Of a stretch of DNA of 6,181 bases, positions 4,897 to 6,181 are shown one piece after another. Numbering within the stretch: position 1 is the stretch's first letter; each line of letters starts with the position of its first letter. Under the pieces are notes generated by a model. It was not told where the DNA came from and did no database searches. It worked only from the letters and a program-made list of their open reading frames with translations. The translations under genes and the position numbers were made by a program. The stretch comes from Aureispira sp045105775 (GTDB taxonomy: Bacteria; Bacteroidota; Bacteroidia; Chitinophagales; Saprospiraceae), in NCBI GenBank assembly GCA_045105775.1, contig JBGCDW010000073.1, positions 1 through 6,181 of the forward strand, in the 5' to 3' direction.

Positions 4897-6181
4897 ATGG
4901 CAGACGAAGCGGCAATAAAAGCAGAATTTGAGCAGAAGACAACAGAAGAGATACTCGATAGAATTGAGGAACTAGAAGGCACTAAAAGTGAGGTAGATTC
5001 GGAGTTGAGTAAAGCGAATGAAGAAGAGCGAGCGGAAGATGCTGTTGCATTAGAATCAACTCTTAATGATATAGAGGATGAAATTGAAATATTACGAGAA
5101 CTAGTAGAAACAAAGGCTAGTATTGCTGATGTGATAGAGCATCCAGAAGAGAAAGAAGAAGTTGAGGAAGAAGAAGAGAAAGAAGAAGTTGAGGAAGAAG
5201 AGGAGAAAGAAGAAGTTGAGGAAGAAGAGGAGAAAGAAGAAGTTGAGGAAGAAGAGGAGAAAGAAGAATTTGAGGAAGAGGAGAAAGAAGAATCTGAGGA
5301 AGAAGAGAAAGAAGAAGTTGAGGAAGAAGAGAAAGAAGAAGTTGAGGAAGAAGAAGAGAAAGAAGAAGTTGAGGAAGAGGAGAAAGAAGAATCTGAGGAA
5401 GAGGAGAAAGAAGAATCTGAGGAAGAGGAGAAAGAAGAATTTGAGGAAGAACCAACAGTAGAAGAGATACCAGCAGCGGTTGAGCAAGCAGTAGAAAACA
5501 CCCGAAAACAGCATAGTGGAGAAGAGTCAGATGCATTTATACTAGATGTTAAAAAAGAAGGGGAGAATTATGTAGGGTTATTTGATAATGGCTTTGATGA
5601 AAAATTTAGTGTAACTTATGATAGTACAGGAAATATTGTTAGTAATTGGACGCGAGTAAGAGAGGGAGAAATTCCAGCAGAGGAAGAAATTCCAGCAGAG
5701 GGAGAAATTCCAGCAGAGGAAGAAATTCCAGCAGAGGGAGAAATTCCAGAGGGGTATGACTTGGATGAAGATACAGGTTACTATGTAAACGCATCAGGAC
5801 AGTATTACAATGCCGATGATGGAACTTATTATAATGGAACAGATTGGTTATCAGAACCGCCAGCAGGCGCAGAGGGCGCAGAGGAAGAAATTCCAGCAGA
5901 GGGAGAAATTCCAGAAGGGTATGAATTTGACGAAACGTTGGGTTACTATGTAAATGCATCAGGACAGTATTACAATGCCGATGATGGAACTTATTATAAT
6001 GGAACAGATTGGTTATCAGAACCGCCAGCAGGCTCAGATGGAGAAATTCCAGCAGAGGGAGGTATTCCAGAGGGGTATGACTTGGATGAAGATACAGGTT
6101 ACTATGTAAACGCATCAGGACAGTATTACAATGCCGATGATGGAACTTATTATAATGGAACAGATTGGTTATCAGAACCGC
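4897..6181 (+). CDS. Highly acidic modular repeat protein, open at window end (428 codons seen)
   Basis: An ATG at 4897 opens a frame with no stop up to the window end, so the C-terminus is missing. I recognise no family for the whole protein. In order: residues 1-82 are helix-forming and charged (AEFEQKTTEEILDRIEELEG ... LNDIEDEIEILRELVE), likely a coiled coil; 84-185 are a Glu/Lys array (78 Glu, 12 Lys, 7 Val, 3 Ser, 2 Phe); 186-256 form a unique linker with a strand-like stretch (NYVGLFDNGFDEKFSVTYD, 222-242); 257-286 are GEIPAE hexapeptides; from 286 on come three modules of four aromatic octapeptides (286-317, 341-372, 393-424), joined by EIPAE-type linkers. There is no signal peptide or membrane segment, so it is cytoplasmic unless exported by an unusual route. 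Very high acidity suggests binding of basic proteins or cations, which is inference. The leader is A-rich without SD, and the gene is divergent from the TPR gene. Confidence 0.9.
   Translation, partial: MADEAAIKAEFEQKTTEEILDRIEELEGTKSEVDSELSKANEEERAEDAVALESTLNDIEDEIEILRELVETKASIADVIEHPEEKEEVEEEEEKEEVEEEEEKEEVEEEEEKEEVEEEEEKEEFEEEEKEESEEEEKEEVEEEEKEEVEEEEEKEEVEEEEKEESEEEEKEESEEEEKEEFEEEPTVEEIPAAVEQAVENTRKQHSGEESDAFILDVKKEGENYVGLFDNGFDEKFSVTYDSTGNIVSNWTRVREGEIPAEEEIPAEGEIPAEEEIPAEGEIPEGYDLDEDTGYYVNASGQYYNADDGTYYNGTDWLSEPPAGAEGAEEEIPAEGEIPEGYEFDETLGYYVNASGQYYNADDGTYYNGTDWLSEPPAGSDGEIPAEGGIPEGYDLDEDTGYYVNASGQYYNADDGTYYNGTDWLSEP
5146..5451 (+). repeat. In-frame Glu/Lys tandem array of 27- and 24-nt units
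   Basis: Eleven full units of the form x-E(4-5)-K-E-E begin at residues 89, 98, 107, 116, 125, 133, 141, 149, 158, 166 and 174, with a final partial unit at 182. The leading residue is V,V,V,V,F,S,V,V,V,S,S,F. Units are 27 nt (nine residues, five Glu) or 24 nt (eight residues, four Glu). The three units at 5188-5268 are identical in DNA sequence. Net charge of residues 84-185 is about -66. Every length change is a whole codon, so the frame is kept. The plus strand is purine except at the Val, Phe and Ser codons. Confidence 0.95.
5665..5754 (+). repeat. 18-nt tandem repeat encoding (G/E)EIPAE
   Basis: Five consecutive 18-nt units begin at 5665, 5683, 5701, 5719 and 5737. The first codon alternates GGA, GAA, GGA, GAA, GGA, so the true period is 36 nt. 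The last unit changes from CAGAG to AGGGG and leads straight into the first aromatic module. The same hexapeptide recurs once or twice before modules 2 (near 5884-5916) and 3 (near 6043-6072), where it serves as the linker. Confidence 0.93.
5752..6181 (+). repeat. Three long modules of aromatic octapeptides (OCRE-like pattern)
   Basis: Modules at 5752-5847, 5917-6012 and 6073-6168 each encode 32 residues that split into four octapeptides: GYDLDEDT (or GYEFDETL), GYYVNASG, QYYNADDG, TYYNGTDW. Module spacing is 55 then 52 residues. The last three octapeptides of each module are identical in protein sequence. Tyr at position 2, Tyr or acidic at 3, Asn or Asp around 4-7 and often Gly at 8 follow the pattern of the OCRE domain of eukaryotic RNA-processing proteins such as RBM5 and RBM10. 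Homology is not shown. The array continues beyond the window. Confidence 0.92.

Noticed and set aside
4897..4990. Signal peptide or lipoprotein signal on the acidic repeat protein
   Set aside because: The first 30 residues are charged and helical, with no hydrophobic core and no cysteine.
5162..5461. Plus-strand Arg/Lys-rich frame of 99 codons
   Set aside because: It is the shifted reading of the same purine repeat, begins at a TTG inside it, and ends as soon as the repeat ends.
4878..5536. Long minus-strand frames rich in Ser/Phe or Leu/Phe opposite the Glu/Lys array
   Set aside because: They are the complement of GAA/GAG repeats in two frames, lack start context, and have no content outside the repeat. 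The plus-strand frame explains the codon pattern and has a promoter.
5639..6115. Minus-strand His/Leu-rich frame of 158 codons
   Set aside because: A shadow of the GEIPAE and octapeptide repeats. Its own periodicity is exactly that of the plus-strand gene.
5146..6181. CRISPR array or mobile-element repeats
   Set aside because: The repeats are tandem, in frame and without unique spacers. They code for protein, and there are no terminal inverted repeats or transposase.

Overview
The window reads as chromosomal DNA from a member of the phylum Bacteroidota, probably the Saprospirales lineage (an Aureispira-like relative is my guess, not a demonstrated assignment). The grounds are an AT-rich, A-rich leader style with almost no Shine-Dalgarno sequences, three matches to the Bacteroidota -7 promoter element TAnnTTTG placed just upstream of genes, and Bacteroidota-type versions of peptide deformylase and a DUF4159 protein.

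Layout. Positions 1-160 hold a structured, partly palindromic intergenic element cut by the window edge. At 161-1189 (minus) lies an RluD-type 23S rRNA pseudouridine synthase. Divergent from it, with a leader of about 150 nt that can form hairpins, are a complete peptide deformylase gene (1447-2022, plus) and a secreted DUF4159 protein (2131-2799, plus). The second is preceded by a nine-codon mini-ORF whose stop overlaps its ATG, and the pair ends at a very strong intrinsic terminator (2824-2866). A large cytoplasmic TPR protein with a non-TPR, beta-rich C-terminal region runs toward that terminator on the minus strand (2903-4618).

Across a 278-nt, very AT-rich divergent intergenic region starts the most unusual gene: an open reading frame from 4897 that is still open at the window end (428 codons seen). 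It is strongly acidic and built almost entirely of repeats: a helical/coiled-coil N-terminus, a 102-residue Glu/Lys array (78 Glu), a short unique segment, a GEIPAE hexapeptide array, and at least three long modules. Each module is four aromatic octapeptides that resemble in pattern the eukaryotic OCRE (octamer repeat) fold. It has no signal peptide and I cannot assign it a function.

Functionally, the left half is housekeeping for translation (rRNA pseudouridylation, N-terminal deformylation) plus a conserved envelope protein of unknown function. The right half (TPR protein and acidic repeat protein, transcribed divergently) looks lineage-specific. Nothing in the sequence proves that those two proteins work together. 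No tRNA, rRNA, insertion sequence, CRISPR array or prophage gene was seen.
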